DNA of 64,000 bases from Lonsdalea iberica (GCF_002111585.1 NZ_LUTP01000002.1:1-64000); one strand, 5' to 3'; shown: positions 38,500 to 51,153, numbered from the stretch's first letter. The notes: generated by a model from the sequence alone, not told the origin. Program-made: numbers and translations.

Positions 38500-39333
38500 A
38501 TGAGTCCTTTGGTTTCCGTTTATATACCAACCTATAATCGCTCTTCTTTAGTCAAGCGCGCGGTTGAGTCCGTCAAAAATCAAACTTACAAAAATATCGA
38601 AGTGATCGTCGTCGATGACGGTTCCAGCGACGACACCGAAGAGGTCGTCAAGTCACTGGTCGGCGCCGCCGCCACCGTCAGGTTCTACAAAAACGAAAAT
38701 ACTAAAGGCGCCTGCGGCTGCCGGAATACGGCCATTAAATATGCGCAGGGCGAGTACATCACCGGGCTGGATGACGACGACGAATTTACGCCGGACAGAG
38801 TCGAGACTTTCGTGACGTTCTTCGAGAAAAATCGCTATCCCTACATCTCGTCCGGCATTGTGTTCCGGGGGGACAAGGGCGACTTCATCGAGTTCGATAA
38901 AGCCGGCGTGATTACGTTGGATGATCTCTGTCAGTCTAATGTGATCGGCAATCAGGTGTTCACCACCACTGAGAATATGCGTGAGATAGGCGGGTTCGAC
39001 AACGCCTCGCCGGCGTGGCAGGACTACGATACCTGGTTGCGTTTGGCGGCGAAGTTCGGCAACGGATATCGCATCGGCGGGGCCACGTATATCCAGTATC
39101 TCGACCACGGCTTTAACCGCATCACCAAATCTAAAAAGCTCAAAAACGGCTATGAGTTCTTCATCAACAAGCACGCGGCGTTGTTGAATGAGAAGGCGAT
39201 CAAGACGCTGTACTTCCAGTACAAACTAGCGGCTGAAGAGAAGTTGAGCTTCTCCGAACTGCTGACGCTGACAGATACGCGCGTCTTTTTAGGCGCCACC
39301 AAATACTACCTGAAAGGTCTGCTGCACAAATAA
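38500..39333 (+). CDS. Family 2 glycosyltransferase (EPS)
   Basis: This 277-residue inverting GT-A enzyme has VSVYIPTYNRSSLVKRAVESVKNQTYKNIEVIVVDDGSSDDT at the N-terminus, the nucleotide-binding acidic motif GLDDDDEFTPDR near residue 90, and WQDYDTWLRLAAKFG. It resembles AmsE-type transferases of Erwinia EPS loci. GGTGGA lies 10 bases before the ATG. The donor is not predictable. Confidence 0.88.
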   Translation: MSPLVSVYIPTYNRSSLVKRAVESVKNQTYKNIEVIVVDDGSSDDTEEVVKSLVGAAATVRFYKNENTKGACGCRNTAIKYAQGEYITGLDDDDEFTPDRVETFVTFFEKNRYPYISSGIVFRGDKGDFIEFDKAGVITLDDLCQSNVIGNQVFTTTENMREIGGFDNASPAWQDYDTWLRLAAKFGNGYRIGGATYIQYLDHGFNRITKSKKLKNGYEFFINKHAALLNEKAIKTLYFQYKLAAEEKLSFSELLTLTDTRVFLGATKYYLKGLLHK

Positions 39334-39409
39334 CCGCTCGCGGTGGGTAGGCACCGCCTGGGATGACGCTCTCTCAGGCGTATTGGTCCGGTTATTTACG
39401 GTGAATTTT

Positions 39410-40549
39410 ATGAGAGTTTTTTATTGCGATACTGACATCTTCAGCGGCCACGAGAAAATGTTTCTCGCCGCCGCCTGCGGCGTGTCAGACAAGTTTCCCT
39501 GCGTGCTGATTTTAAATGAGCATAACCCTAAGGCCCTGGCGTACTGCCGGGATCACGGTCATTTTGACCAGATCATCACTTTGCCGATCAAGACGGTCAA
39601 ATTCGCCTCCTTGGTGACTTGGTTTATGTGGGGCGACATACTGAAAATAAAGCGCATTCTGCAGAAATATCACGCGACCTCGGTCGTGGTTTCTCAGGGG
39701 CGCATCGAAATCGGTAATCTGGGCAGCATGGCGGCTCGTCTGATCTCGGTCCCCGTGACCTCGTATATCCCGATGGCGCACGGGTACGTCGAGCTGTACG
39801 GCAAAAGCGCGACCCACTTTTTCAAAGATGCGCTCTGCGCCATTCTTTACCGGCTGCCTACGCGCTACATCACTATCAGCGACTCCGTCAAAGCCTCTCT
39901 GCAACAAAGAAGTGGCCGCGACACGCCTGTCGATGTGGTCGCCAATTACATCGATCGTAAGCCGCAGGCGGATGTCGCCAATGCCGTCACGCCACTGTCC
40001 GATGTGCCGCCGGGCACGTTTACCCTGGTGATCCCGGGACGACTGCTGGACAAGCAGAAAGGGCAAATCGACTATCTCACCGCATTCAAGGCCGTGATCG
40101 CCCAGCAGCCTAATGTGAAATGTTTTCTAGTGGGCGATGGGGAAGACAAAGCGCGTATTCGCGCGTTTATTACGGCGAATCAGCTGCAAAACCACGTCGA
40201 GCTGCTGGGCAATCGTGACGATATGCTGGCGATTATGTCGCAGGCGGATCTGATTGTTATTCCCTCCAAGTTTGAAGGCGTACCGCTGGTGCTGATCGAA
40301 GCGGCGTTGCTGAAGAAAAAAATAATTGCGTCCCGAATCGATGGAATTAAGGATTATCTCAACGCCACCTTCCTCTTCGAGAGTCATAATATTGACGAAA
40401 TGAGCCGGGTGACGTTGCAGCATATGACGTCGAGCGGGGAAGATAATTACCAAACGTCGCTCAAGGCATTAATCCTGCGTCAGCAGGATGACTTCATTAA
40501 CGATTTTTATGCGGTCCTTATTCAGCCGTCGGTTGAAAACGCACCGTGA
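39410..40549 (+). CDS. Family 4 glycosyltransferase (EPS)
   Basis: This 379-residue GT-B enzyme has a C-terminal GT4 domain: FTLVIPGRLLDKQKGQIDYLTAF, CFLVGDGEDKARIRAFI, VELLGNRDDMLAIMSQADLIVIPSKFEGVPLVLIEAALLKKKIIAS. The open frame starts earlier, but ATG 39410 has CGGTGA upstream and gives a conventional N-terminus (MRVFYCDTDIFSGHEKMF). It ends four bases into the GTG-containing junction with the next gene, so the two are probably coupled. Confidence 0.86.
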   Translation: MRVFYCDTDIFSGHEKMFLAAACGVSDKFPCVLILNEHNPKALAYCRDHGHFDQIITLPIKTVKFASLVTWFMWGDILKIKRILQKYHATSVVVSQGRIEIGNLGSMAARLISVPVTSYIPMAHGYVELYGKSATHFFKDALCAILYRLPTRYITISDSVKASLQQRSGRDTPVDVVANYIDRKPQADVANAVTPLSDVPPGTFTLVIPGRLLDKQKGQIDYLTAFKAVIAQQPNVKCFLVGDGEDKARIRAFITANQLQNHVELLGNRDDMLAIMSQADLIVIPSKFEGVPLVLIEAALLKKKIIASRIDGIKDYLNATFLFESHNIDEMSRVTLQHMTSSGEDNYQTSLKALILRQQDDFINDFYAVLIQPSVENAP

Positions 40550-40563
40550 TAAAGGAACCTATA

Positions 40564-41418
40564 ATGCATTGCAATTATGTCGTTGTCGTAGTGCTTTATA
40601 ATAAACAGGTCGCCGCGTCCACGACATTATCTACGCTGGCGGATTATGATTTTAAAACCGCGAAGCTGATTATTCATAATAATGGTCCGCAGTCGATTGA
40701 ACTTGACGCGACCTCCGAGAATGTTTTCCAACAGAATTTCGGAAAAATCGAATTGAATAACTGTCTGGATAATCCTTCGTTGAGCGTGATTTACAATCGT
40801 TATATTCAATCTCATCCGGAAGCGGAAAAATTTGTTCTGCTGGATGACGACACTACGATCAACGAAACATTTCAGCAGGCGCTATTAAAAGGGAACGCGG
40901 ATGTCGAATGCCCGAAAATTATTTCGGTGTTTGATAAAGAAACCTATTACCCCATGTCGCACAATGCCGTGGTTGCCGATGCCGAAGTGCTGGATCCTTT
41001 CTCTGCGGTGTCCATCGGGTCGGGACTGATCATCCGTCGTTCGCTGGTCGACAAGTTTCGCCAGCATGGCCTGTCGTTGTTCGACGAGCACTATGCGCTC
41101 TATGGCGTCGACACCAGCTTCTTTCGCCGCATACATCTTCTGGCCCATAAAGGCGTCGCGATCACGCTGAGCACCACCTGCCATTTGATGCACTCTTTGT
41201 CCAGAACGGAAGGGGCGATGAATGACTTCAGAAAAAAAGAAAGAATATGGGATCTGGCGATTTCGACCCGTCAATATCCCAGCGTGAGAGGGTATTACGT
41301 CTTTTTGAAAAGAGTGTTTTCCGATCTGTGCGCATTCAATTTCAAAGATACTTTTCTGCTGATCTCGGCTTTTATTGCGGGTAGACACCCGAAATGTCGG
41401 ACGCTGAAAAATCAGTAG
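40564..41418 (+). CDS. Family 2-like glycosyltransferase (EPS)
   Basis: This 284-residue GT-A type protein reads VVVVVLYNKQVAASTTLSTL at its N-terminus, with an acidic motif VLLDDDTTINE near residue 97, and SAVSIGSGLIIRRSLVDKF and LFDEHYALYGVDTSFFRRIHL further on. This is the rhamnosyltransferase-like GT2 layout. ATG 40564 has AAAGGAA 7 bases upstream and is preferred to a GTG at 40546 that overlaps the preceding gene. Confidence 0.82.
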   Translation: MHCNYVVVVVLYNKQVAASTTLSTLADYDFKTAKLIIHNNGPQSIELDATSENVFQQNFGKIELNNCLDNPSLSVIYNRYIQSHPEAEKFVLLDDDTTINETFQQALLKGNADVECPKIISVFDKETYYPMSHNAVVADAEVLDPFSAVSIGSGLIIRRSLVDKFRQHGLSLFDEHYALYGVDTSFFRRIHLLAHKGVAITLSTTCHLMHSLSRTEGAMNDFRKKERIWDLAISTRQYPSVRGYYVFLKRVFSDLCAFNFKDTFLLISAFIAGRHPKCRTLKNQ

Positions 41419-41454
41419 CCTTATTTTCCACTCAGATATTTTCCAGGATACGCT

Positions 41455-42879
41455 ATGTTAACTATTATCCCCGTCGTAATGGCAGGCGGAACAGGCAGTC
41501 GTCTATGGCCTTTATCTCGCGAATTATTCCCCAAACAGTTTTTGACGATTGGCGAATCTGTAGGAAGTCTGCTGCAAAATACGGTGACAAGAATTGAAGG
41601 GATCGAAAATATTTCGGTCAAGCCGCCCCTGGTTATTTGTAATGAAAATCATCGTTTTCTGGTCGCTGAGCAATTAAGAGAAATCGACAAGATTGACAAT
41701 AATATTATTCTTGAACCTGTGGGGAAAAATACCGCGCCTGCGGTTGCGTTAGCCGCCCATTTGGCGAATCAGAGCGATCCGGAAAGTTTGCTGTTGGTAC
41801 TGGCCGCGGACCATCTGATAAAGAAAGAAGATCATTTCCACGCCGCTATCATCGATGCGGTGCATTACGCGGCGAATAATCAGCTGGTGACGTTCGGCAT
41901 TATTCCAGAGTACCCGGAAACCGGATATGGCTATATCAAAAAGGGCGAAGGATTGTCGGACTCTTGTTTCCGCGTCGACGCTTTCGTCGAAAAACCTGAT
42001 TTGGCAAAAGCCGAAGCGTATGTCGCCGACGGTGGCTACAGCTGGAACAGCGGCATGTTTCTGTTCAAGGCGGGAAAATATCTGGAAGAGCTGGAGAAAC
42101 ACAGCCCGGAGATTTATCGGATAACCCGTGAAAGTATCGAGCGCAGTCAGAAAGATTTGGACTTCATCCGGGTGGATGCCGAGAGCTTCGCGCAGTGCCC
42201 GAGCGACTCCATCGATTACGCCGTGATGGAAAAAACCAGCGATGCGGTGGTAATCCCCATCGATGCGGGCTGGAGCGACGTCGGATCATGGTCTTCGCTC
42301 TGGGATGTCTCCGCGAAAGATGAAAACGGCAACGTCAACGTGGGCGAAGTGATCTCCTTCGACTCCCGCAACAATTATATCTCTTCCGAATCGGCGCTTG
42401 TCGCTACCATCGGACTGGATGACATCGTGGTGATCAACACCAACGATGCGCTGCTGATCTCCCGCAAAGACCGTGTTCAGGACGTCAAGAAGGTGGTCGA
42501 GGAGCTGAAAACGCGTGGCCACCACCATTTCCGCGAGCATCAATACTCTTTCCGCCCGTGGGGCAACATCTCCAACATCGACGCCGGCGACCGTTACCAG
42601 GTGAAACGCATCGTGGTCCATCCGGGTCAAGGGCTGTCGCTACAGCGGCATTACCACCGCGCGGAGCACTGGGTGGTGGTCAGCGGCACGGCGAAAGTGA
42701 AGGTGGATGACAAAGAATTTTATCTGTCGGAGAACCAGTCCACGGTGATCCCGACAAATAGCGTACATACGCTGGAAAATCCCGGACAGATCGACCTGAT
42801 CATGATTGAAGTGCGTTCGGGGCATCACATAACGGAAGACGACATCGTCAGATTGAAAGATCGCTATGGTCGTGTTTAA
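41455..42879 (+). CDS. manC: Mannose-1-phosphate guanylyltransferase / mannose-6-phosphate isomerase
   Basis: This 474-residue bifunctional enzyme makes GDP-mannose. The N-terminal nucleotidyltransferase has GGTGSRLWPLSRELFPKQFL near residue 10 and FVEKPDLAKAEAYV. The C-terminal cupin-type isomerase has RPWGNISNIDAGDRYQVKRIVVHPGQGLSLQRHYHRAEHWVVVSGTA. It pairs with manB 15 bases downstream. There is no gmd or fcl in the locus, so mannose rather than fucose is the expected product sugar. Confidence 0.96.
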   Translation: MLTIIPVVMAGGTGSRLWPLSRELFPKQFLTIGESVGSLLQNTVTRIEGIENISVKPPLVICNENHRFLVAEQLREIDKIDNNIILEPVGKNTAPAVALAAHLANQSDPESLLLVLAADHLIKKEDHFHAAIIDAVHYAANNQLVTFGIIPEYPETGYGYIKKGEGLSDSCFRVDAFVEKPDLAKAEAYVADGGYSWNSGMFLFKAGKYLEELEKHSPEIYRITRESIERSQKDLDFIRVDAESFAQCPSDSIDYAVMEKTSDAVVIPIDAGWSDVGSWSSLWDVSAKDENGNVNVGEVISFDSRNNYISSESALVATIGLDDIVVINTNDALLISRKDRVQDVKKVVEELKTRGHHHFREHQYSFRPWGNISNIDAGDRYQVKRIVVHPGQGLSLQRHYHRAEHWVVVSGTAKVKVDDKEFYLSENQSTVIPTNSVHTLENPGQIDLIMIEVRSGHHITEDDIVRLKDRYGRV

Positions 42880-42894
42880 GAGAGGGTATCGGTA

Positions 42895-44262
42895 ATGGAT
42901 CAGTTGACCTGCTTCAAAGCATATGACATCCGCGGACAGCTGGGCGAAGAGCTGAATGAGGATATCGCCTACCGGATCGGCCGCGCTTATGGGGAGTATC
43001 TGAAGCCCAAAACCATCGTGCTGGGCAGCGACGTCCGTTTGACCAGCGAGAGCCTGAAATTGGCGCTGGCCGAAGGGCTACAGGATGCGGGCACCGATGT
43101 GATCGATATCGGCCTATCGGGCACGGAAGAGATCTACTTCGCCACCTCGCATCTGAAAACGGACGGCGGTATCGAAGTGACCGCCAGCCATAACCCGATC
43201 AATTATAACGGGATGAAACTGGTGCGCGAAAATTCGCGCCCGATCAGCGGCGATACCGGTTTGCGCGAAGTGCAGCGCATTGCGGAAAACAACGGATTTT
43301 CCGACGATGGGCGTCCCCGTGGTCGCTACCGCAAAGAGAATACGCTTCCTGCCTACGTCGAGCATATTCTGTCTTACATCAACCTCGACAACCTGACGCC
43401 GCTGAAATTGGTGGTGAACTCTGGCAACGGTGCGGCAGGGCATGTTATTGACGCCATCGAGGCGATTTTCAAACAGAAGAACGTCCCGGTCGAATTCATC
43501 AAGGTGCACCACCAGCCTGACGGCCACTTCCCGAATGGTATCCCCAACCCGCTGCTGCCGGAGTGCCGTGCGGACACCGCGAATGCCGTGCGTGAAACGG
43601 GCGCCGACATGGGGATCGCATTCGACGGCGACTTCGATCGTTGCTTCCTGTTCGATAATCAGGGCAATTTCATCGAGGGCTACTACATCGTTGGGCTGCT
43701 GGCCGAAGCGTTCTTGCAGAAAAATCCAGGGAGTAAAATTATTCACGATCCGCGCCTTAGCTGGAATACCGAGGATATCGTCACCACGTCCGGCGGCCAG
43801 CCGGTCATGTCGAAAACCGGTCATGCTTTCATCAAAGAGCGCATGCGGTCTGAAGACGCGATCTACGGCGGTGAAATGAGTGCGCATCACTACTTCCGCG
43901 ATTTCTTTTACTGCGACAGCGGGATGATCCCGTGGCTGCTGGTCGCGGAATTAATCTGTGTTAAACAGCAGCCGCTGGCGGAGATGGTGCGGTCTCGCAT
44001 CGAGGCGTATCCCTCGTCCGGTGAAATCAACGTCACCCTGCAGCAGCCAGCCGCCTCGATCAACAAAGTCAAAACGCACTATGCCGCGACGGCGGAGTCG
44101 ATTGACGAGACGGACGGCATCAGCATGTCTTTCGGCGCTTGGCGCTTCAACCTGCGTTCTTCCAACACGGAGCCGGTCGTACGCCTGAATGTCGAGTCGA
44201 AAAATGACATCGCGCTGATGAAACAGAAAACGGATGAAATTCTGGCGCTGCTTTCCGAGTAA
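42895..44262 (+). CDS. manB: Phosphomannomutase
   Basis: This 455-residue enzyme converts mannose-6-P to mannose-1-P for ManC. The catalytic phosphoserine loop is [13 protein letters not shown] near residue 98, the Mg-binding loop is FDGDFDRCF near residue 244, and the sugar loop is [10 protein letters not shown]. The length and N-terminus ([26 protein letters not shown]) fit CpsG/ManB. Confidence 0.96.
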   Translation: MDQLTCFKAYDIRGQLGEELNEDIAYRIGRAYGEYLKPKTIVLGSDVRLTSESLKLALAEGLQDAGTDVIDIGLSGTEEIYFATSHLKTDGGIEVTASHNPINYNGMKLVRENSRPISGDTGLREVQRIAENNGFSDDGRPRGRYRKENTLPAYVEHILSYINLDNLTPLKLVVNSGNGAAGHVIDAIEAIFKQKNVPVEFIKVHHQPDGHFPNGIPNPLLPECRADTANAVRETGADMGIAFDGDFDRCFLFDNQGNFIEGYYIVGLLAEAFLQKNPGSKIIHDPRLSWNTEDIVTTSGGQPVMSKTGHAFIKERMRSEDAIYGGEMSAHHYFRDFFYCDSGMIPWLLVAELICVKQQPLAEMVRSRIEAYPSSGEINVTLQQPAASINKVKTHYAATAESIDETDGISMSFGAWRFNLRSSNTEPVVRLNVESKNDIALMKQKTDEILALLSE

Positions 44263-44507
44263 ACCAGACCGCGTAAGGCTTTGGCGCTTTTCCTCCCTAG
44301 TCGCGTTGAGTCGAGCTGACGCGAGACGGGATTGCCAGCCTCATGACGGTTCGGCATGGCAGGCTGTCGCCACTAAGCGCCAGCCTGAACATGCAATGAA
44401 CGTGGGGAGAACCGTTGCCGTGCTGCGGTAATACGTCGTTGCCATTGTCGTTTCAATGATCCGCTTTTGCTCCATGCGGACCACTATTGGGTAGGTGAGA
44501 GGCCAGT

Positions 44508-46087
44508 ATGCAGAACTTCAAAAAAACATCCGTGTGTTTATATTTATTGTCCTCCTGGGCTTTTACGTCTCTCGCCGCGCAGGCAGCAGGGAAAAACGAT
44601 CAGGATTACTTCAGCGATAACAATAAATATATATACAGCGATCTCACGACCAAGCATTTTGTGTTGCAGGGACTACCCGACGATGGGGCGGTCGTCGAGG
44701 CCTATCAATATGACGATCTCGGCAATCCGCTGGCGATTCCTTTTTTCAAAAAAGTCCTAAAAAACAGTGATAACGGCGGCGAAATTTCGCGACCGTCGAT
44801 ATCACGTTTCCGGCGCTGGGCCTGTATAAAATCAACGTCATCGACGGCAACGATAAAAAGCTCGACGAACGTAACGTCGCACTCATTCCGCCCGTCGGAC
44901 CGCTCAACGATGCGGTGGGCGTGAACACCCATTTCGGTCAGGGGCGTTGGGATGCGAATAAAGCAATGCCGCTCATCAAGGCGGCGGGTATCGGCTGGAT
45001 CCGCGATGAAATCCCATGGAGCACGGTAGAAAAAAGCAAAGCCCGTTTCGCTTATCCCGGCTATGTGGACAACTATATTCGACTGGCGAGTGAGCTGGCG
45101 TTAAAACCGCTGGTGGTGCTGGATTACGCCAATGAGCGCGTCTATCCCGGTCCTATCGCCGGCAACGCCGAGCACTTCGCCAACTATGCCCAAAGCACGG
45201 TATCCCGCTATCGCGAGACGGTGAAACACTGGGAAGTGTGGAACGAACCGCGTCCACAGACTTTTGGCACCCAGGACTGGGAAGGGTATACGGCGTTTTT
45301 GAAACAGGTCTACACCGCAGTGAAAGGCGTCGATAAAAATTCGACGGTGATTGCATGTGGCGGCGGCGGAGCCGGGGGCGGGGCAGGGGGCGACTGCGTG
45401 GGCGGTATCTTCAAATACGGCGGTAAACCCTATATGGATGCCTTCAGCATTCACCCTTATATGTCGCCGTTCGACCCGGACAAAGGCTATCCCGCGAAAA
45501 ACTCGCCGTTCACCCCGATGGGGGGGCGTGTCAACGTCGGCAGCGTGTCGCGGCTGATGGAAAGCCACATCAAGCTGGAAAAACGCTCGGCGAGTCGCTT
45601 CCCGCCGGTCTATGTCACCGAAATTGGTTGGCCTTCAACCACGATCCCTTACGCCAATGGCGAAGCCGTCCAGGCCGCTTTTCTGCTCAGGACTTTAATC
45701 CAAGCCCAGCGCCTCAACATCATTCAAAGTACGTTTTGGTATGACTTTGTGAACGATGGCGCGAATGGGGCCAACAAAGAGCATAATTTTGGTCTGCTTT
45801 ATCAGGACTACACGCCTAAACCCGCCTATAGCGCGATGGCGGTGATGAACCACATGCTGACCGGCATGCACTTCAAAAATGCTGTAGTGGATGCACCGGA
45901 CGTTAAAGTCTATCGCTTCTCCAACGGCAGCAAAGACCTGTTGGTGGGGTGGACGGTAGGCGCAGACAAGAAAGAAGTGCCGCTAGATGGCGGGAAAAAA
46001 GTGCAGACGGATTGGCAGGGCAATCAGACGGATATCGACGGAAAAACCTGGACGTTAGGCCCTATCCCTCGCTATCTGAGTGAATAG
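44508..46087 (+). pseudogene. PslG-like secreted glycoside hydrolase, frameshifted
   Basis: The upstream frame (44508-44924) encodes a signal peptide (ending LAAQA-AG near residue 28) and an Ig-like N-terminal region. The downstream frame (open to 46087) encodes a clan A TIM-barrel with acid/base Glu in WEVWNEPRP (Glu codon 45245) and nucleophile Glu in VYVTEIGWPS. Continuity is restored if one base is added between 44774 and 44800, most simply in the GAAATTTC run at 44781-44788, because the downstream frame then reads ATVDITFPALGLYKINVIDG without a break to the barrel. PslG (GH39) of Pseudomonas is the nearest analogue I recall; it trims exopolysaccharide in the periplasm. The fold call is good; the substrate is inferred from location. 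Confidence 0.78.
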
Positions 46088-46305
46088 CGCGCCGGGGATT
46101 AACGACGCCGTGCAAGTGATAACAGCAGAGAATCATCAGGGCAGACGATGAAAGGCGCCTTTGCGGAAGCGTCGCTGCAAACTGCATTTTTATTAACCGG
46201 GTGAATGAGTTATCGGAGCAAGACCTTCCAATGTTCCGATTCGGCATCAAACCGTTCGGTGGTATCATTCGCAGATTCATCTCACCCACAACAATGAGTC
46301 ATCTG

Positions 46306-47313
46306 ATGAAATTCCTTGTCACCGGAGCCGCCGGATTTATCGGTTTTTATGTTTGCCAGTCGCTGTGTGCCGCCGGCCACGAAGTTGTCGGGATAGATAA
46401 TCTCAACGACTACTACGCCGTCTCTCTCAAAGAGGCGCGCCTGGCCGAACTACTGCCGCTGGACAACTTCCGTTTCGAGAAGCTGGATATCGCGGATGAT
46501 AAGGCACTACATCAGTTGTTTGCGGCGGAGAAATTCGACCGCGTGATCCATCTGGCGGCGCAGGCGGGCGTACGCTACTCGCTGGAAAACCCGCTGGCGT
46601 ATGCGCAGAGCAATCTGACCGGTCACGTCAACGTGCTGGAAGGGTGCCGCCATCATGGCGTGGGTCATCTGGTCTATGCGTCATCCAGCTCGGTGTATGG
46701 GCTGAACAATAAAACGCCGTTCTCGACGGCGGATAGCGTGGATCACCCGGTGTCGCTGTACGCGGCCACCAAAAAATCCAACGAGCTGATGTCGCATGCC
46801 TATTCGCATTTGTACGGCCTGCCGACCACCGGCCTGCGCTTTTTCACCGTGTACGGGCCATGGGGACGGCCGGATATGGCCCTGTTCAAGTTCACGAAGA
46901 GCATGCTGAACGGCGAGCCGATCGATATTTACAATCACGGCGACATGCGCCGGGATTTCACCTACGTCACCGATATTGTGGAAGGCGTGCTGCGCGTAGC
47001 GGATGTTGTTCCACAGCCCGACCCGTCGTGGCGGGTGGAGAGCGGTTCGCCGGCCAATAGCGCCGCGCCTTATCGCGTTTACAACATCGGTCACGGCAGT
47101 CCGGTGAAGCTGATGGACTTTGTCACGGCGCTGGAAAACGCGCTGGGAATCGAAGCGAAGAAAAACTTCATGCCGATGCAAGCAGGCGACGTGTATCAGA
47201 CCTATGCCGATACCGACGACCTGTTTGCGACGACAGGTTATCGCCCACAGGTGGAAGTCGCCGAAGGCGTGCAGGCGTTTGTTGACTGGTATCGCGGTTT
47301 CTACCGCCTCTGA
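46306..47313 (+). CDS. UDP-glucuronate 4-epimerase
   Basis: This 335-residue extended short-chain dehydrogenase has FLVTGAAGFIGFYVCQSL near residue 3, the catalytic YAATKKSNE (YxxxK) near 148, and SSSSVYGLN and LRFFTVYGPWGRPDMALFKF, which are typical of UDP-glucuronate epimerases (Uge/WbnF). It would convert UDP-GlcA from the adjacent ugd to UDP-GalA. The open frame extends 35 codons upstream without homology. The ATG at 46306 starts the Rossmann fold, though its ribosome site is weak. Confidence 0.88.
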   Translation: MKFLVTGAAGFIGFYVCQSLCAAGHEVVGIDNLNDYYAVSLKEARLAELLPLDNFRFEKLDIADDKALHQLFAAEKFDRVIHLAAQAGVRYSLENPLAYAQSNLTGHVNVLEGCRHHGVGHLVYASSSSVYGLNNKTPFSTADSVDHPVSLYAATKKSNELMSHAYSHLYGLPTTGLRFFTVYGPWGRPDMALFKFTKSMLNGEPIDIYNHGDMRRDFTYVTDIVEGVLRVADVVPQPDPSWRVESGSPANSAAPYRVYNIGHGSPVKLMDFVTALENALGIEAKKNFMPMQAGDVYQTYADTDDLFATTGYRPQVEVAEGVQAFVDWYRGFYRL

Positions 47314-47410
47314 TCGAGGCGATGAAGCGCGGGCGGCCGGTTCTCACTGCCGAACGGCCATTTCTTCTGTGATTTTAGTTATATGCCACGTTGGATTAGT
47401 GTGATTTAAA

Positions 47411-48577
47411 ATGAAAATTGCGATTGCAGGTACCGGTTACGTCGGCTTGTCGAATGCGATGCTGCTGGCGCAGCACAATGAAGTGGTTGCGCTGGATATC
47501 GTTGCCGAAAAGGTCGACATGCTCAACAAAGGTGTTTCACCTATCGTCGATAAGGAAATCGAGGATTTCCTGCGTAATCCGGCGCTCAATTTCCGGGCCA
47601 CGCAGGATCCCGCAGCGGCTTATGAAGGCGCCGATTTCGTCATCATCGCCACCCCGACGGACTACGATCCCAAGACCAACTACTTCAATACCAGTTCGGT
47701 CGAAGCGGTTATTCGTGATGTGCTGGCGCACAATCCTGACACGGTGATGATCATCAAATCGACCGTTCCCGTCGGCTACACCCGTCAGCTGAGGGAAGAG
47801 TTCGAGACCGACAACATCATCTTCTCGCCGGAATTTCTGCGGGAAGGCAAGGCGCTGTATGACAACCTGTATCCTTCGCGCATCGTTATCGGCGAACGTT
47901 CAGAGCGTGCAGAAACCTTTGCGCATCTGCTGGTGGAAGGCGCGATTAAAACCGATATTCAGGTGCTGTTTACCGACTCCACCGAGGCTGAGGCCATCAA
48001 GCTGTTCGCCAATACCTATTTGGCGATGCGCGTGGCTTACTTCAACGAGCTGGACACCTACGCCCAGACGTTGGGATTGGACAGCAAGCAGATTATCCAA
48101 GGCGTCGGGCTGGATCCGCGTATTGGACAACACTACAACAACCCTTCATTCGGCTATGGCGGCTACTGCCTGCCGAAGGATACCAAGCAGCTGTTGGCTA
48201 ACTACGAAGCGGTGCCCAACAACCTGATCCGTGCGATTGTGGATGCTAATACCACGCGTAAAGATTTCATCGCCGATGCGGTCATCAAGCGTAATCCTAC
48301 CGTCGTAGGCGTCTACCGCCTGGTGATGAAAAGCGGCTCCGACAACTTCCGTGCTTCGGCCATTCAGGGCGTCATGAAGCGCATCAAGGCGAAAGGGATT
48401 GAGGTCGTGGTCTTCGAGCCTGCGCTGAAAGAAGACAACTTCTTCCACTCTCAGGTCATCAAGGATCTGGAAGAGTTCAAACAGATTTCCGACGTGATTC
48501 TGTCCAACCGCATGGCTCCGGAATTGTCTGATGTTGTGGAAAAAGTCTTTACCCGCGATCTCTTTGGCTCAGATTAG
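47411..48577 (+). CDS. ugd: UDP-glucose 6-dehydrogenase
   Basis: This 388-residue enzyme oxidises UDP-glucose to UDP-glucuronate. It has the N-terminal NAD site [25 protein letters not shown], the catalytic Cys in [19 protein letters not shown] near residue 253, and the C-terminal UDP-binding [19 protein letters not shown]. It supplies GlcA (and GalA through the preceding epimerase) for the EPS and possibly aminoarabinose for lipid A. Confidence 0.96.
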   Translation: MKIAIAGTGYVGLSNAMLLAQHNEVVALDIVAEKVDMLNKGVSPIVDKEIEDFLRNPALNFRATQDPAAAYEGADFVIIATPTDYDPKTNYFNTSSVEAVIRDVLAHNPDTVMIIKSTVPVGYTRQLREEFETDNIIFSPEFLREGKALYDNLYPSRIVIGERSERAETFAHLLVEGAIKTDIQVLFTDSTEAEAIKLFANTYLAMRVAYFNELDTYAQTLGLDSKQIIQGVGLDPRIGQHYNNPSFGYGGYCLPKDTKQLLANYEAVPNNLIRAIVDANTTRKDFIADAVIKRNPTVVGVYRLVMKSGSDNFRASAIQGVMKRIKAKGIEVVVFEPALKEDNFFHSQVIKDLEEFKQISDVILSNRMAPELSDVVEKVFTRDLFGSD

Positions 48578-48652
48578 GTATAAGGTTAAGAGAGTGTGTG
48601 GCACGGCTAGGGAAGTGCCACGGAAATGGCTGACTGTTTAAGAGAGCGATAG

Positions 48653-49558
48653 ATGACGACATTAAAAGCAGTGATTCCCGTTGCCGGGCTGGGTATGAAC
48701 CTGTTGCCGGTAACCAAAGCAATTCCTAAAGAAATGCTGCCGCTGGTGGATCGCCCGGTAATCGAGAAAATCGTAAAAGAGTGCGCCAACGCGGGCATTA
48801 AAGAGATTGTGCTGGTGACCCACGCGTCGAAAAATGCCATCGAAAACCATTTCGATACGTCGTTCGAGCTGGAGTCCTTGCTGGAAGAGCGCGCCAAGCG
48901 TCAGCTGCTGGAGGAAGTGCAGGCCATCTGCCCGCCGGGCGTGACCATTATGAACGTGCGTCAGGGGCAGACCCTTGGATTGGGGCATGCGGTTTCTTGC
49001 GCATATCCGATTGTAGGCAACGCGCCGTTCGTCGTCGTCCTGCCGGACGTCGTGCTGGACGAAAGCTCTGCGGATCAGTCCACGGAAAACCTGGCCCGTC
49101 TGGTTGCGCGTTTCGAAGAGACCGGCCACAGCCAGGTTCTGGTGAAACATCGCCCGTATGAGGCGCTGCCGGAATACTCGGTGGTTGAATGCGAACAGCC
49201 GTTGACCCAGCCGGGCGCGACGTCGGCTATCACGTCGATGATTGAAAAACCCAAGCTGGCGCGCGTGGAAGGCTCAGACCTATCTGCGGTTGGCCGCTAT
49301 GTGCTGACTGCGGATGCCTGGCCTATCATCAACAATATCCTGCCGGGCGCGTGGGGCCGTATCCAGTTGACGGACGCCATCGCCGAGCTGATCAAAACTC
49401 AGCAGGTAGACGCGGTAGAGATGGCAGGCCGCAGCTTCAACTGTGGTCGTAAGCTGGGCTATGCTCAGGCCTTCGTCTCCTACGGGCTGCGTAATCCGAG
49501 TCTGGGCAAGGCCTTCAAGAAAAATATCGAAAAGCTGCTGGCAAAACACTCAGCCTGA
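48653..49558 (+). CDS. galF: GalF, UTP-glucose-1-phosphate uridylyltransferase-like
   Basis: This 301-residue nucleotidyltransferase shows [25 protein letters not shown] at the N-terminus, where true GalU has an Arg in GTRMLP. The Met-Asn here marks GalF. The rest follows the family ([58 protein letters not shown]). GalF is thought to modulate UDP-glucose levels and has weak activity. It directly precedes gnd, with no O-antigen genes between. Confidence 0.9.
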   Translation: MTTLKAVIPVAGLGMNLLPVTKAIPKEMLPLVDRPVIEKIVKECANAGIKEIVLVTHASKNAIENHFDTSFELESLLEERAKRQLLEEVQAICPPGVTIMNVRQGQTLGLGHAVSCAYPIVGNAPFVVVLPDVVLDESSADQSTENLARLVARFEETGHSQVLVKHRPYEALPEYSVVECEQPLTQPGATSAITSMIEKPKLARVEGSDLSAVGRYVLTADAWPIINNILPGAWGRIQLTDAIAELIKTQQVDAVEMAGRSFNCGRKLGYAQAFVSYGLRNPSLGKAFKKNIEKLLAKHSA

Positions 49559-49566
49559 CGACAGCT

Positions 49567-49598
49567 TCCCGCCCGAGCCCGTTTTATGCCGGGCGGGA
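49567..49598 (+). terminator. Hairpin after galF
   Basis: TCCCGCCCG and CGGGCGGGA form a perfect 9-bp GC-rich stem with a 14-base loop, 9 bases after the galF stop. There is no U-tract. Confidence 0.55.
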
Positions 49599-49725
49599 CC
49601 TATCCTATCGAACCAATTACTACCCACTCGATAAGAGCTGAGTTACCATATCAGCCTGCTTTTGATTGCCTGTGGCGCGCCAGCCGCGACCCGGGTAGGT
49701 TACCCTTCAAACAGGAGTTGCTTTA

Positions 49726-51132
<1,407 letters not shown>

Positions 51133-51153
51133 ACGCCGCGTTGATACTCTCCA

